Positions 51,251 through 62,354 of a stretch of DNA of 64,000 bases are shown piece by piece; positions within the stretch are counted from its first letter, which is position 1, and each line of letters begins with the position of its first letter. The DNA lies in NCBI GenBank assembly GCA_003707065.3, contig PPXM03000006.1, positions 248,001 to 312,000 of the forward strand. Direction: 5' to 3'. The translations under genes and the position numbers were made by a program. The notes beneath the pieces are model-generated. The model did no database searches, was not told the origin of the DNA, and saw only the letters and a list, made by a program, of their open reading frames with translations. This DNA is from Trigonopsis variabilis (taxonomy: Eukaryota > Ascomycota > Trigonopsidomycetes > Trigonopsidales > Trigonopsidaceae).

Positions 51251-53479
51251 ATGTCGTTATTGATTGGGTTCAGGCCGTTTGCAAGACTCGGTTTGCAATC
51301 AAGCGGTGCTTTATCGAGAAATGGCCTTAGAGCCTATGTTAGAGATACTGCTTTTAAGGTGAGTAATTCGAGCTGGTGTGACTTGATAGACCATCAGCTT
51401 GGCTTATTGGTTTATTGTCTGCACCAGTGACGGTAATGAATTATTTGGCTGACGTTTTCATAGGCGGGTTCTGCCAGGCTATTTTCTTGTCAACTTCCTC
51501 AACAGAATCTTTTTAGATCCGGTCCAAATAGATCGTCCGTTCCGGTTCATAACATCTTCTCTCGATCCAAGCCGTTTTCTCTGTTTAGAAAGACTCCACC
51601 TTCGATTGAAGAACTGAGTCGGCTAGAATATCAAGCCAATGTTAATCCCAGTGATCCTACTGTTCAAACCAAGTTTTATGAAAAGTTGATGGAAGCTGGC
51701 TATCCTCAGTTGGTCGTTTCTCGCTACAAGACGCCCGGGATCGCTGCTGATGAGAACGCCACCAAGATCTATAACCAAGCTCTTGATATCGTCGCAGGAC
51801 TCATCAGCAGTCAGACTATTCGAGGAAACTTGAATAACCTGACCACGGCCAACCTCTTGTCTGGCAATAAAGCCATTCCCGTGTCCATCGAGGAATCTCA
51901 TCTCAGTCTATTTCTCAAGTTTCTCAGAATGGTCATTTTCATCGGCATCTTTTGGTATATCATCACCGCAGCGTCATCTTTCCTCGGAGAGGTCATTGTC
52001 AGAGCCGGAAATGGTACCACAGAACTGGGAGGCAATAATTCCGCAGTCAACAAGACTGCGCAAACAGTTCGGTTCTCTGATGTCCAAGGCTGTGACGAGG
52101 CCAAGGCTGAAGTCCAAGAACTAGTCGATTTCCTTAAGGAACCCGATCGTTTTGCAAATTTGGGTGGAACCATGCCTAAAGGTGTCCTTCTTACTGGCCC
52201 TCCTGGAACCGGTAAAACGCTTCTAGCCCGAGCTGTTGCTGGAGAAGCGGGCGTCCCTTTTTTCAGTGCAAGTGCAAGTGAATTTGAGGAAATGTACGTG
52301 GGTGTAGGTGCTAAGCGTGTTCGAGAACTTTTCAAGAACGCTCGCGAAAGTGCTCCTGCCATCATTTTCATAGACGAGATCGATGCAGTAGGCGGTCGCC
52401 GAAGAACAAGAGAAGGCTACTATAACCAGACTCTGAATCAGCTTCTCATTGAAATGGATGGCTTCACCCCCAACTCTGGAGTCATCGTCATGGCAGCTAC
52501 TAACTTTGTCGATGGCCTTGATAAAGCGTTGATCCGACCCGGTCGATTCGATAAAACAGTAGTCATGGAGCTGCCAGATGTTCGTGGTCGAGCGGCCATC
52601 ATTCGACACTATATGAAAGGTATCGAAGCCTCCCCAACGGTAGACATCAATGTCCTTGCTCGTGCTACGCCTGGTTTTTCTGGAGCCCAGTTGAAGAATA
52701 TGATCAATTTGGCTGCTATCCAAGCTTCCAAGGAGCGGTCTCCTAACGTCGGCGACAAACAGCTCGAGTGGGCCAAGGACCGTATTATTATGGGAGCCGA
52801 ACGTACTAGTATGGTGCTTACCGAAGAGTCTCGAAGGAATACTGCTTTCCATGAGGCCGGCCATGCTATTGCTGCCATGTATACTGAAGGCTCCGATCCC
52901 CTTTACAAAATCACTATCTTGCCCAGAGGGCATGCTCTAGGAGTCACCTCACGGTTACCCAAGATGGATAAGGTGGACACGACCAAGGAAGAGCTGATTG
53001 CCTCTCTTGATGTTGCCATGGGAGGTCGTATTGCTGAGGAAATCCTTCGAGGAGACCTCCATGTTACGTCGGGTTGTTCGTCTGATTTGCAGCAGGCAAC
53101 TAACGTCGCCAAACATATGGTGACCGCATTTGGAATGTCCGACAAGGTGGGACTTGTAAATCTCGATGACGACTGGAGTACGTGGAGCTCAGAGACGCGC
53201 CGGCTGGCAGAGGAGGAGATGCGAAGGTTGTTGAATGAGTCGAGCGAGAGAACGATGAACCTTTTGAAGACGCGAAGAGTGGAGCTACAGCGGCTGGCAG
53301 AAGCGCTGATTGAGTACGAGACTCTTTCTGGTGAAGAGGCGCACAAAGTCTGCCGAGGTGAGGCGATCGATCGCACTGCGCATCGGTCGAATGTCGTTGT
53401 GAAGGAGTCTGATCCTTTTAGCGTCCCGCCTACCTCGAAACCCCAGACGTTGAGCAAGGTGACGGATGCATGTGCCTAA
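51251..53479 (+). CDS. YME1: mitochondrial i-AAA protease Yme1
   Basis: ATP- and zinc-dependent FtsH-type protease of the inner membrane facing the intermembrane space. Exons 51251-51358 and 51464-53479 around a 105-nt intron give 707 aa (yeast 747). Arg-rich presequence ([14 protein letters not shown]); one TM ([18 protein letters not shown]); AAA module with Walker A GPPGTGKT, Walker [24 protein letters not shown], pore-loop EMYVGVGA; metalloprotease site [11 protein letters not shown] (about residue 499), distal Asp in ATNVAKHMV region. A single TM and IMS-type N-domain indicate Yme1 rather than m-AAA (two TMs). Confidence 0.96.
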
Positions 53480-53721
53480 AGAAAGGCGGCACCTACTAAT
53501 GTTGTGATAGAAGCATCTTGGTTCTTTGATTCTTCTTTTCCGTCAAAGACATGACGTGTATATAAATGTCAACGATAATGTCCTACAAGATTACCAAAAA
53601 TACCGATCCTTTTCTATTGTACAAACATTCCCAGACATAAACAGTGTTTCTCGTAACAGTGAGTAGTGAAAAAAAGCCCATATATAAATCAGGATAAAGA
53701 CCAAAATGACAACAGCGAGCT

Positions 53722-56700
53722 TTAGCCGTCAGAGTGATGATATTTTTTAAGGATCGTGGCCAACTCGCTTCTCCTAACAGGTTTTCCAAGGAAGTCTTGC
53801 ATGCCACTTTCAAGGCAGAGGTTTGTATTGAACTCATCGGTAAAGGCGCTGGTAGCGACTATCGGATAGGTGTATCCGAGGCTTCGTATTTCCCTAGTGG
53901 CCTGGATACCGTCCATAAGAGGCATTTGCACATCCATTAGAATAAGATCGTAATGGGTGTTCTGCGCCATCGCTTGTTTAACTTTTTCCAACGCCTCGAG
54001 ACCATTATTGGCCAAGTCGATATTGCTGACTCCTTCCAGTTTGAGCATTTTCTTCGCCACAAGTTGGTTGATATTGTTGTCGTCTGCAATGAGGACAGTA
54101 TTATTATTGTGAGAGCCATTTGGTTGCTGCTGTGGCTTTCCTTGGCTGTTTGTGTCATCCTCCAAGAGAAGATTGGGACGCACTCTCGACGCCTGCTTGG
54201 CCTTATCATCGACTTGTGCCTGAGAAAGAGAAGCGGCAGCAGCAGCAGCAGCAGCAGCGGGAGCAAGTACATTCGAAAGATCAGGAAGCTGAGTGGGGGT
54301 GTCAAATGAAGATGAGGAGCTTCGAGGGTTTGATCCAGCCTTGCTATCACACGTGGAGGGAACCCGTAAAGACAACTGGATATAATCATCAGGAGAAACT
54401 GTCTCGGGTAAGACGAAGGACTGATTGACAAGAAGGGGTACAGTAAACGTAAACACACTTCCTTGACCAAGTTCAGAGGAGACGGAAAGGCTTCCTCCCA
54501 TTCCGGAGGCCAATTGTCGACAAATAGCCAAACCAAGTCCGACGCCGCTAAATTTCTTTGAAAAAGTCAGATCACCTTGAACAAAAGGATCAAAAATCCG
54601 CGACATGACGTCTTTAGACATTCCAGGACCAGTATCTTTGACAGAAAATTCCACCAGGTACCACGAATATTGGGAGTTTGTGCTTGATCATGAGATATCC
54701 GACCCAGCTGTGGATGAAGGACTGTCAAGATTGTCGGCTGATGAGAATACCTCAGCCATATCAGGCAGTTGTTCTGGTTTCAACGGAAAAGCTTTCTTTT
54801 CAGATAACTCCGACCCTGGAGTTTCTGACGACGATGACAACGCCTCCTTGTGGTCCACAATAATCGATTGTTTTTCCAGATAGTCCGAGTCTGTTTCCGA
54901 ATTTGCCTTTGGCGAGCAAGCCAGACTTTCATCAGAGACCAAGCTTGACATCTTGATTTTCGGCTTATGAGTTGGAGATAGGACGCGGATGGAGACAGTT
55001 ATTTTGTCACGTTCCTCGCAAAACTTGATGCTATTGCTGATCAGATTGCCTAAGATCTGCATTAGCCGTCTCCAGTCGGTATTCAGCTTTGCAGTAAGGA
55101 ATGACCTAGGAGACACAATGACAGAGTAATCCAACACAGAGCTCTCAGCTTTCTTACTGAACATCCGGACGAGTTGGTCGGTGAACTCCTGAGTCTCAAA
55201 CTCGGAATTTTCGAGACTCACCGGCCCAGACTGAGACTTGGTATACATGAGAAGGTCCGAGAAAAGACAAAGGAGGAATTCTCCCGACTTCATGATGACT
55301 CGGAGGTTTTGTTTCATTTCCTCATTTTCAGTTTCCTGAAGGCATGTTTCGGCAAGTCCCAGAATTGCATTCAATGGCGTCCTCAATTCGTGACTTATAT
55401 TCGCCAGAAACAGAGTTTTAGTGCGACTGGCATTTTCAGCCACCGTCTTGGCATCTTCTAGTTGTTTGGTTCGAGTTCGAACTCTATCTTCTAGGGTATT
55501 GTATTGATCGGTCAAAGCAATGACCATATTGTTGTAAACTCCGGTGAAATCGGTGAGTTCATTCCGAATAAAGGGATGAGGCTCTTTGACAGTATCAGGA
55601 ATGATCGTGTCAGACGGCCCGTCTGGGTCTGGATCCGAGTTGGGGTGTTTATCGTCATAGTTGCCTTGTATGGCAGCCCTTTTCTCAGCCTGCAGAGCAG
55701 CATTGGCCACCAACAAGATAGGCCGTGAGCTGAGGTGGACGACGAGATAGGTGAACAAACAGGCGGCAAAACCAACGACAAATCCGGTGATCAGCGATAC
55801 GTTTCGCAGTTTGAGGATAGGCTGCTTGACCTCCTTCTTATCTTGCTGGATCACCACCAGGAAGCAAGTGCCAAAGTAGGTAAAAGAAGAATAGCCAAAA
55901 GGACCGCCTGACATCAAGGTCGTACTCGACGAAGATTCGGCTGATCCGTATTTAGTGACGTTAGTGCTATGAGTTATATTCAAAATATTAGCGATTGCAG
56001 CTGCTTCAGGGCCGTCAGGCAAGACGACTTGGTTGCCTAATTCTTCAGATGAAGATGACAGCATCTCAACTGTCGAGATCTGCGACGCATATTGCGGATA
56101 GGGAGCAAAGATGAATAGCTCGGTATCGTTTCCAAGCCCAACACGATTCTTATTGTTGATCGCTGCTGCAAACACATCGACCGTCAACAAAAACGTGAAA
56201 TAGCCGATATTGGTGTCATTGGTGTATTTATTGGATGCGACCGGCAAGGTATAAGATAGCAGAGCTTGCGATCCAGTCACAAATGGACCCATGATTAACT
56301 CGTTCGATTGCACATAGCTTTTAGTCAACGTGGTACCCTCTAGTCCCGGGGGAGTGGTATTATCAGATGTGTAATTCTGGAACGCAGCCAAGGGGAAAAG
56401 GGTCAAGTCATCTTTATGAAAGACAATGTGATCGTCGTCGTCGTCGTAGACATACACTGGCGTCATGGAAGCGTCATACAGCACGCAGCCGATGATGACA
56501 GGAAACTTGACGAGAATCTGATAAATTGTAGATTCCAGCGTTAGCACTTCATTCAGAGATGTGGCAGAGTCATTCATCGAAGGCGCCAGCTGTAGAAAAT
56601 CCGTCACCGCGCTCGTCGACGAAGTCCACGACATCTCGTAGACGTATTCATTCAGAATCTCCTCCAGTTGAGAAGCTTTTAAATGAGCCACTGTTTCCAG

Positions 56701-57125
56701 CAAATCGCCCCTCAGGCTCATCATCGAATTCCTAGCTATGACATTCTATCTCTGGTTAGTTGAAGAAGAAGACGGTAATCGCGCAGAAAACAGAAAGGTT
56801 CAACGCCGATATTGACACTATCGGCCCTCGAGCAAAGATATACAGCACAGACATACAGACTTTGTGGACGACAGAGTCGTAGACCAGCCACGAAAATCTC
56901 TTCTCCGGGAAAAGCAAGCGAAAAGAAAGAGGGTAGAAAACTTACCGTAACAACTCCCAAAATGATAAACCCAATAACCACACAAATGCAAACGACCAAA
57001 GTAACCTGTAAACGAATCCCAATAAAGACTCCTCGTTTCTTCCTTCCCTCCCTTATTTTCCAATCATAATCATGTGCTCTTGACCGTCCTTTCCGTCGGC
57101 TCAAAGCCGACCGGAGAGATACCAT
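53722..57125 (-). CDS. SLN1: SLN1-type hybrid histidine kinase with an in-frame TGA
   Basis: Membrane osmosensor kinase feeding the Ypd1-Ssk1-HOG relay. Exons 57125-56946 and 56745-53722 around a 200-nt intron; the frame is open for 1067 codons except one TGA (54690-54688, codon 746). Order: TM1 (residues 35-60), extracellular domain, TM2 (VSLITGFVVGFAACLFTYLV), HAMP-like helix, H-box NISHELRTPLNAILG (His about 512), N-box GNLISNSIKFC, acidic linker containing the TGA, G1 DTGPGM, G2 GVGLGLAICRQL, then a receiver with ADDNNINQ, Asp about 998 in LMDVQMPLMDG, and the invariant Lys in GKPVRR. All boxes after the TGA are intact. No splice pair that removes the TGA in frame is visible. Read-through, a strain variant or a sequence error remain possible; stopping there gives 745 aa without G-boxes or receiver. 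Confidence 0.9.
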
Positions 57126-57980
57126 GAACTTTAGATCTCTGAACAGTAGTCAGCAAAGATTTTAATGAGTACGTTGCTACACGGTGGGTCGTCTGTCCCT
57201 TGTATATGACATGATACGAGAACTCCGCTACGTTGCCTGTTTGGGATTTTGCTCTGTAAATCTCGATCTTACCCGCCCAACGCAGATAGGCCACGTTGCA
57301 AAGAAATGTTTTGGCTTTCGAGTTAGAATTATGTTGTTTTGGGTGTATATTTGTTGGCATTCTTTTTTAGTGGTCTTTTATCCTACTAGTACTGATATCG
57401 CAGCTTACGGTTACGTTGGGGGCGATTTGCGGTTCTAGATCGAGAACCGGATGTCCGTTTTGGGATATCACCACTTTCTCGACAGCACAAGTCAGGCACC
57501 AGATCGAGCGCCTAATGAGACGAAGAGAGATCCTATTGCGGAAAAGGCAAAAAATTTAAAGTTCACAAGCATGTAATCCATCTCTTTTAGAGACAGCTAG
57601 TATCTTGATGCCGTAAGATGACGCTATGAGAAAGAACAAACGCAGATCATCAGTCTAGGCAGACGGGCTCGTTTCTTGTTCTTATCGATAAAACGTAAAC
57701 CCTGGTAATCGGAATATTATGCAGCAATCACAATAAAGCTTTGCTGTTATATCCAGTCCGGCGATCGTTCCCCGCCAGGTGCCTTCGTCCTCTGATATCG
57801 GGAGCTCCCACTAGGACAGGTAGTGGGGGGACCGCTGTGGGGCGGTTCTGAATTAGAACCGAGGAAATAGGCTTGCTACTAGAACCTAGTCGTTGCCCAG
57901 GCTCGACTGGCGCTGGGCTACCATAGCAACCGAGTGAAATTTCTTAGTCTGTCACCAAAAAGTTCCCGCCTAATAACATA
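57126..57980. promoter_or_regulatory. divergent promoter region (SLN1-like / eIF3h)
   Basis: 855 nt without a gene. Close to eIF3h are two small inverted repeats, GGTTCT-GAATT-AGAACC (57844-57860) and ACTAG-AAC-CTAGT (57878-57890), within a G/C-rich stretch. Confidence 0.45.
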
Positions 57981-59152
57981 ATGGATCAGATTCCAGACCA
58001 TTTAATGTAAGTGCATGCCATCTTTGGCTTGTTCTTGCTAATCATAGTTCCGAGTCCGTTCCCGTCGAGAAAGTCCGCGTGGATTCAGGGGTAAGGAGTG
58101 CTTTTCTCCCTGGTTCGTTCGTTGGTGTTTGCTCTTCGACGCCAGGCAGAAGGGTTATCTTTTTGACCATAGCTGACTTGTAGGTTGCTTTGAAAATCGC
58201 CCGTCACGCCTCGGAGTCCTTCCCCGTGTCGGTTAGTGGACAGCTCCTAGGTCTTGATCTTGAGGGGACTCTCGAGATCACCCATTCGTTCCCCTTTGCT
58301 CATTATGCAAATACCAATGATGATTCAGCGGCCGCGGCTGCGCCATTGGTTCAGGCCAATGTCAAGTACTCTGATGAAATGATCCGCCAGCTCAAGACTA
58401 CCAAAGTTGCTACCAATATCGCTGGCTTCTATCTAAGTAGCTGGGTTGGAAATATCGTCAGTCAAGCACTTGTCAACACGCTTTTGCAATATCATACCAA
58501 CACTGATGGTAAAAGTGTTGTCCTTGTCATCGACCCTGCTGCATCCACCCTAGGCTCGCTTTCTTTAAAAGCTTTCCGACTGAGCGAGACCTTTCTCAAA
58601 GTCCAGGCTACTAATAAATTCACCTCTGAAACGTTAAGTGCCAATGAGTTAACGTACCAGGACATCTTCGAGGAGCTGCCCGTCGAGCTTCACAGCTCCA
58701 ACTTGACCAACCGGTTCATCGACCAGCTCGACATTGGCACCACCAACGTCGACAAGTCTTGTTGCAAACTAACCCCCAACTTCGACGTCCTTGATATCTC
58801 AATCGACCCTTATTTGGAAAAGAATGTCCAGCTCCTTCTCGATTCCCTCGATGATTATTTGTTTGATCAATCTAATTATCAATACTACCAACGCCAACTT
58901 GCTCGTGAGCAGGCGAAAATAATCCAATGGCAGACAAAGACAAAATCTGAGAACCAGCAGCGAGCTAGCCAGGGTCAGCCTCAAGTATCTGAGGACGGAT
59001 GGAAGTCTATCTATAAGCTTCCTACCGAGCCTTCTCGGCTTGATAACCTTCTTCTATCTAATCAACTTGAGATCTACTGTGATCAGATAGAAAAGTTCAG
59101 CGCCTCCCTTGCTCCTAAGCTGTTTGCGGTGGAAAAGGCAATCGAGCCATGA
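57981..59152 (+). CDS. translation initiation factor eIF3 subunit h
   Basis: MPN-core subunit of eIF3, on the 43S pre-initiation complex. Exons 57981-58006, 58048-58090 and 58184-59152 give 345 aa (human 352). The spliced start reads MDQIPDHLISESVPVEKVRV, then DSGVALKIARHASE; SVSGQLLGLDLEGTLEITH is the MPN strand pattern, and VATNIAGFYLSSWVGNIVSQ follows. The JAMM zinc ligands (HxHx7-10D) are absent, as expected for a non-catalytic MPN protein. The C-terminal half is helical (QLAREQAKIIQWQTKTK). Budding yeast lacks this subunit. Confidence 0.94.
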
Positions 59153-59320
59153 GTGATTGTCGAGCATTTGCAGTAAAATGGTTATGATGGATTGAAAAGT
59201 GGTGATGTATTGATACGATAAAATCGATGTTTCTTGGTCCTTTGTTGACGCGTGTATTTTTGTTGTGCTACCATTCTCTTGCCGTAAATCCCATCAATAT
59301 TATACATTCTAAGAAACAGA

Positions 59321-60586
59321 TTAAAACACAAATGCGGAAGACCCTCCCAATGAACCCGACGATTTGCGTCGATGACCCGGCCCGAGTTTTGAATGAGTAA
59401 TCTCTCGAGGCTCCACTCTGTCCATCATAATAGGCGACAGAAGACTTTCCTCAAACATGGTACCCAATGGTGCGCTAGACGGAGCGCTTGACAGCTCCTT
59501 GTGGTCGTCGAGTGTGGCGGAAAAGACTGATCGAGCGTCAGAGAGACGGTCGCTGCCAGAAAATGACTTGACAGCGCCAGCTCGTAACAATTTAGACCAA
59601 TCCATGAGTTGATAAATAAGATTCATGTTGGGTCCAATGACAGGAGAACGAGACTTGACCCAACTATAAGCGCGATTGACGTCCCATAAACGCTCTCGCA
59701 TCACATAGGCAACCACCAGCGACGCCGACCGGGATACTCCACACTGACAATGAACAAGAACACGTTTGCCAGCCGAGATTCGAGAGTGGATAAGCTGGGT
59801 AAGGTCAGACAAGTCTTTGACGACAGGATAAGTATGATCCCATGGGATATGGACATATTCAGGCGTGGCGAGTGAGGGAGATTGAGAAGGAGGAGAGACA
59901 ATAAACGAGTCTAGAGGTTTAAACGGATTCTCTAGTTCATTAGCGACGTTAATGACCACGTCGAAAGAGGACGCTGTCTCCAGGGAAGGTTCAGAGTATA
60001 GAAATAATTTGCCAGGAATGACATCGACGGGTCCCGTAGGGTAGTAGATCTTTCCGGCGCTAGCATCGTCATTCAACGGTTCATAGTTTGCCAGAAAGGA
60101 TTCGTCATCGCCCCCGCTCGACGACCTTGGAGGCTTCTCAAGAATTGTCGACTGGAGATCGCCATCCAAAAGCTGCGGGGTAGGGGAAGCGCAGCTAGGA
60201 ACTTTAATCTTGAGTGGCGTATGTTTAGAAGAAGACGATCCTGACGACGAGAAAGAGGAATTGTGAGGGTCAAAGGGAGACTTTAAAGCCTTGGCAGAAC
60301 CGGGAGTAGGAAGGCCGGAATCGTAATTGAAGTGACAAGGTTGACCAGAATGGTCAATCGTGAAAGAAAAACAGGATTGGGGTTTATCTGCCCGTCCTCC
60401 TTCATCTCGTAGCGGCCGCGCAAGAGGCACGAGATTCAAAGATAGCTTTTTATTGTTCCGCGCCCTTTTTGGGGGAGTCCTACTTCGCTCCGCGGGCCAC
60501 GTAAACGACGGAAATGGAGTAGGCTGACTGGCACTAGATGCATCAGGAGAATGGCACTCGAGGTACCGAGGCATTATACTTGACAT
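59321..60586 (-). CDS. dual-specificity MAP-kinase phosphatase-like protein
   Basis: Intronless, 421 aa. The N-terminal 180 residues are Ser/Pro-rich with basic stretches (PPKRARNNKK) and short Lys motifs (TPLKIKVPS) that could dock a MAP kinase. The catalytic DSP domain spans about residues 185-345: PGKLFLYSEPSLETASSFDV, general-acid Asp in IPWDHTYP, P-loop VLVHCQCGVSRSASLV (HCX5R), and NPxAYSWVKSRSP-like helix AYSWVKSRSPVIGPN. The Ser-rich C-tail follows. Resembles fungal Msg5/Cpp1-type phosphatases, which turn off MAP-kinase pathways. First ATG chosen; the frame upstream starts without one. Confidence 0.88.
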   Translation of the reverse strand: MSSIMPRYLECHSPDASSASQPTPFPSFTWPAERSRTPPKRARNNKKLSLNLVPLARPLRDEGGRADKPQSCFSFTIDHSGQPCHFNYDSGLPTPGSAKALKSPFDPHNSSFSSSGSSSSKHTPLKIKVPSCASPTPQLLDGDLQSTILEKPPRSSSGGDDESFLANYEPLNDDASAGKIYYPTGPVDVIPGKLFLYSEPSLETASSFDVVINVANELENPFKPLDSFIVSPPSQSPSLATPEYVHIPWDHTYPVVKDLSDLTQLIHSRISAGKRVLVHCQCGVSRSASLVVAYVMRERLWDVNRAYSWVKSRSPVIGPNMNLIYQLMDWSKLLRAGAVKSFSGSDRLSDARSVFSATLDDHKELSSAPSSAPLGTMFEESLLSPIMMDRVEPREITHSKLGPGHRRKSSGSLGGSSAFVF

Positions 60587-62354
60587 ATCGTCAACACAAC
60601 ACAAAGCTCACGATGAAGGATAGAAATGCTCTCCAGCAAGCAACTGAGAAAGACGAATTCTGCAGGCTTTTAAACTTAACCTGCTCTTATCAGATCCGTC
60701 TTATTAGAGGATGACACAAGATGGCAAAGGCAAAGTCCACGGGGAAGGGCGAGGCAATAATCGGGATAGAGTCGCTCAGCTTGGGGCGACAAAATCGAAA
60801 TGCAGGGCAGTCAGACAATAAGGTACGAGGAAAAGATGTTGAGATTGAAAGGAAGCAGTGAGGAAGTAATCGGATAAATTGGACGACCCTGTTATGAATT
60901 TTGCCTCGAGTCCTATGCCCCGATGTTTACTTGTGGCCTTTGCCCAGGTAAGCCTTATGCCAAAAGAAGGGACCGTTACATGGAGACGATAAGACGTGGT
61001 TTGGGAGTGGAGGCGGATTCAGTCTACAGAGCGTGATTGGGAGATGGCGAACTAGATTGACAGGTTAAAAGGCTAATGAATCAGTTGGAGAGGAAGGACT
61101 TCAAAAGGAGAATAAAACGGAAGTGGTCGAACGTTTAAACGTGAACCATGTCTAGAGGGCCCTCTAGAAGCAACGACAAAATCGATGGCTCAGACGTAGA
61201 TACTCACTAGGCCTACTAAAGGCAGCCGCACTAGAAGAGCAAGATGCTATTTTTACTGTCAAACACATGTAATAATTAATTACTAATTGCTCCAGACTGC
61301 TCTACACACCTCATTCACTTGTCTTGTGTTTGTCGTTAGTAATGGCCCTGGGGCCAAAAGATTAAGGAACGGATACTAAGAAAGGCAACTGGTGAACCTT
61401 TTTCAGCCGCTTAATGAGATGGCTAGGAAATAAGTCAATCATTGGAACTAGTCGTATATATAAGCGATCGTCAAACGGCCAGTCAGACTCCCTTTGTCTG
61501 CCCTATTTTCACGTCTTGCTTAACTATTGCAGGAGCAATGGGCCCATATACCCAAGATGACTGGGCCAACCATGCCGTTCCGCTGTAGTTTCCACCCGCT
61601 TGGCGCATCTCCCACTGAGTCTAGACCGAGTCTCAAGACCCTTTCACGTAGCGCTTTCCGCATCAGCGAATCCTTCCATCACTGCCATCGCTCGCTCTTC
61701 TTATTGTTGTGATATGTTCTATATTTAGGCCCGCTTGTTACTGTGTTTTTGGTGCCCCGATTATCGCGACAATGACATTCTCTTTACTTTGGGGCCATCA
61801 GGGGTCAGGGGAGGTTGGAGTCTAGAACGATCCGACATGCAATGCAACCCTGATTGGGAAACATGACTACATATCCGTTTATTGCTTTCGAGCCTTGTTT
61901 TGCATCAAGTCACAACACAAAAAGGCCGCAACAAAGAGGCACCACAATAGAAGCTTTAGACCAGAACAGAGTTTCGGTACTAAGCGGAATTTTTTTTGTT
62001 GAGTTTGTAGAGGAAAGCAAAGCCATTGTACGCTGGCTGGAAAGAAGAATGGTGATCAAGTCCAAAGGTACAAGGATAATAGATCCAACGCAAGTGAAGT
62101 AGGTCTAACCTAATAGAGGAGATCTAGTCGAAAAGGCACACGCATAAGGTCTAGATGATCTGTGCCTGGCCTTTATCTTAACGATACAAAGGAATACAAA
62201 GGACTACAAAGGAAAGCAAAGAAAGATACCCATTCTCTCCAGTCAACAAAATGATTTACATTGAATACGTTGCTAGCGATCCAAAAGTGCCACATGATTA
62301 ATATTTAGTGTAAAGATCATCTACGTCCGTGAAGCCTCTGAATGCAATCGATAG
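60587..62354. promoter_or_regulatory. 1.77-kb gene-free region upstream of the phosphatase
   Basis: The longest gap in the window. No ORF above 82 aa and none with recognisable features. Purine-rich blocks occur at 60700-61100. A perfect 18-bp palindrome lies at 61151-61168, a TATATATAAG box at 61454-61463, and an imperfect direct repeat of GGAATACAAAGGACTACAAA units at 62190-62220. It may hold a long phosphatase promoter or an undetected non-coding RNA. Confidence 0.45.
61151..61168. repeat. 18-bp perfect palindrome
   Basis: TCTAGAGGGCCCTCTAGA reads the same on both strands. A shorter version, CCCTCTAGAGGG, occurs after the inositol-type transporter at 10797-10808. Function unknown. Confidence 0.7.

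Noticed and set aside
52223-53457. Antisense frames (236, 184 aa) in YME1
   Set aside because: Shadow frames of a conserved protease gene.
57700-57900. G/C-rich folded stretch considered as a riboswitch
   Set aside because: It lacks the conserved elements of the TPP class (the main fungal riboswitch) and lies upstream of eIF3h, which has no metabolite link.
61854-62102. 82-aa ORF in the large gap
   Set aside because: Single frame with no domain, no splice partners and neutral codon use; treated as chance.
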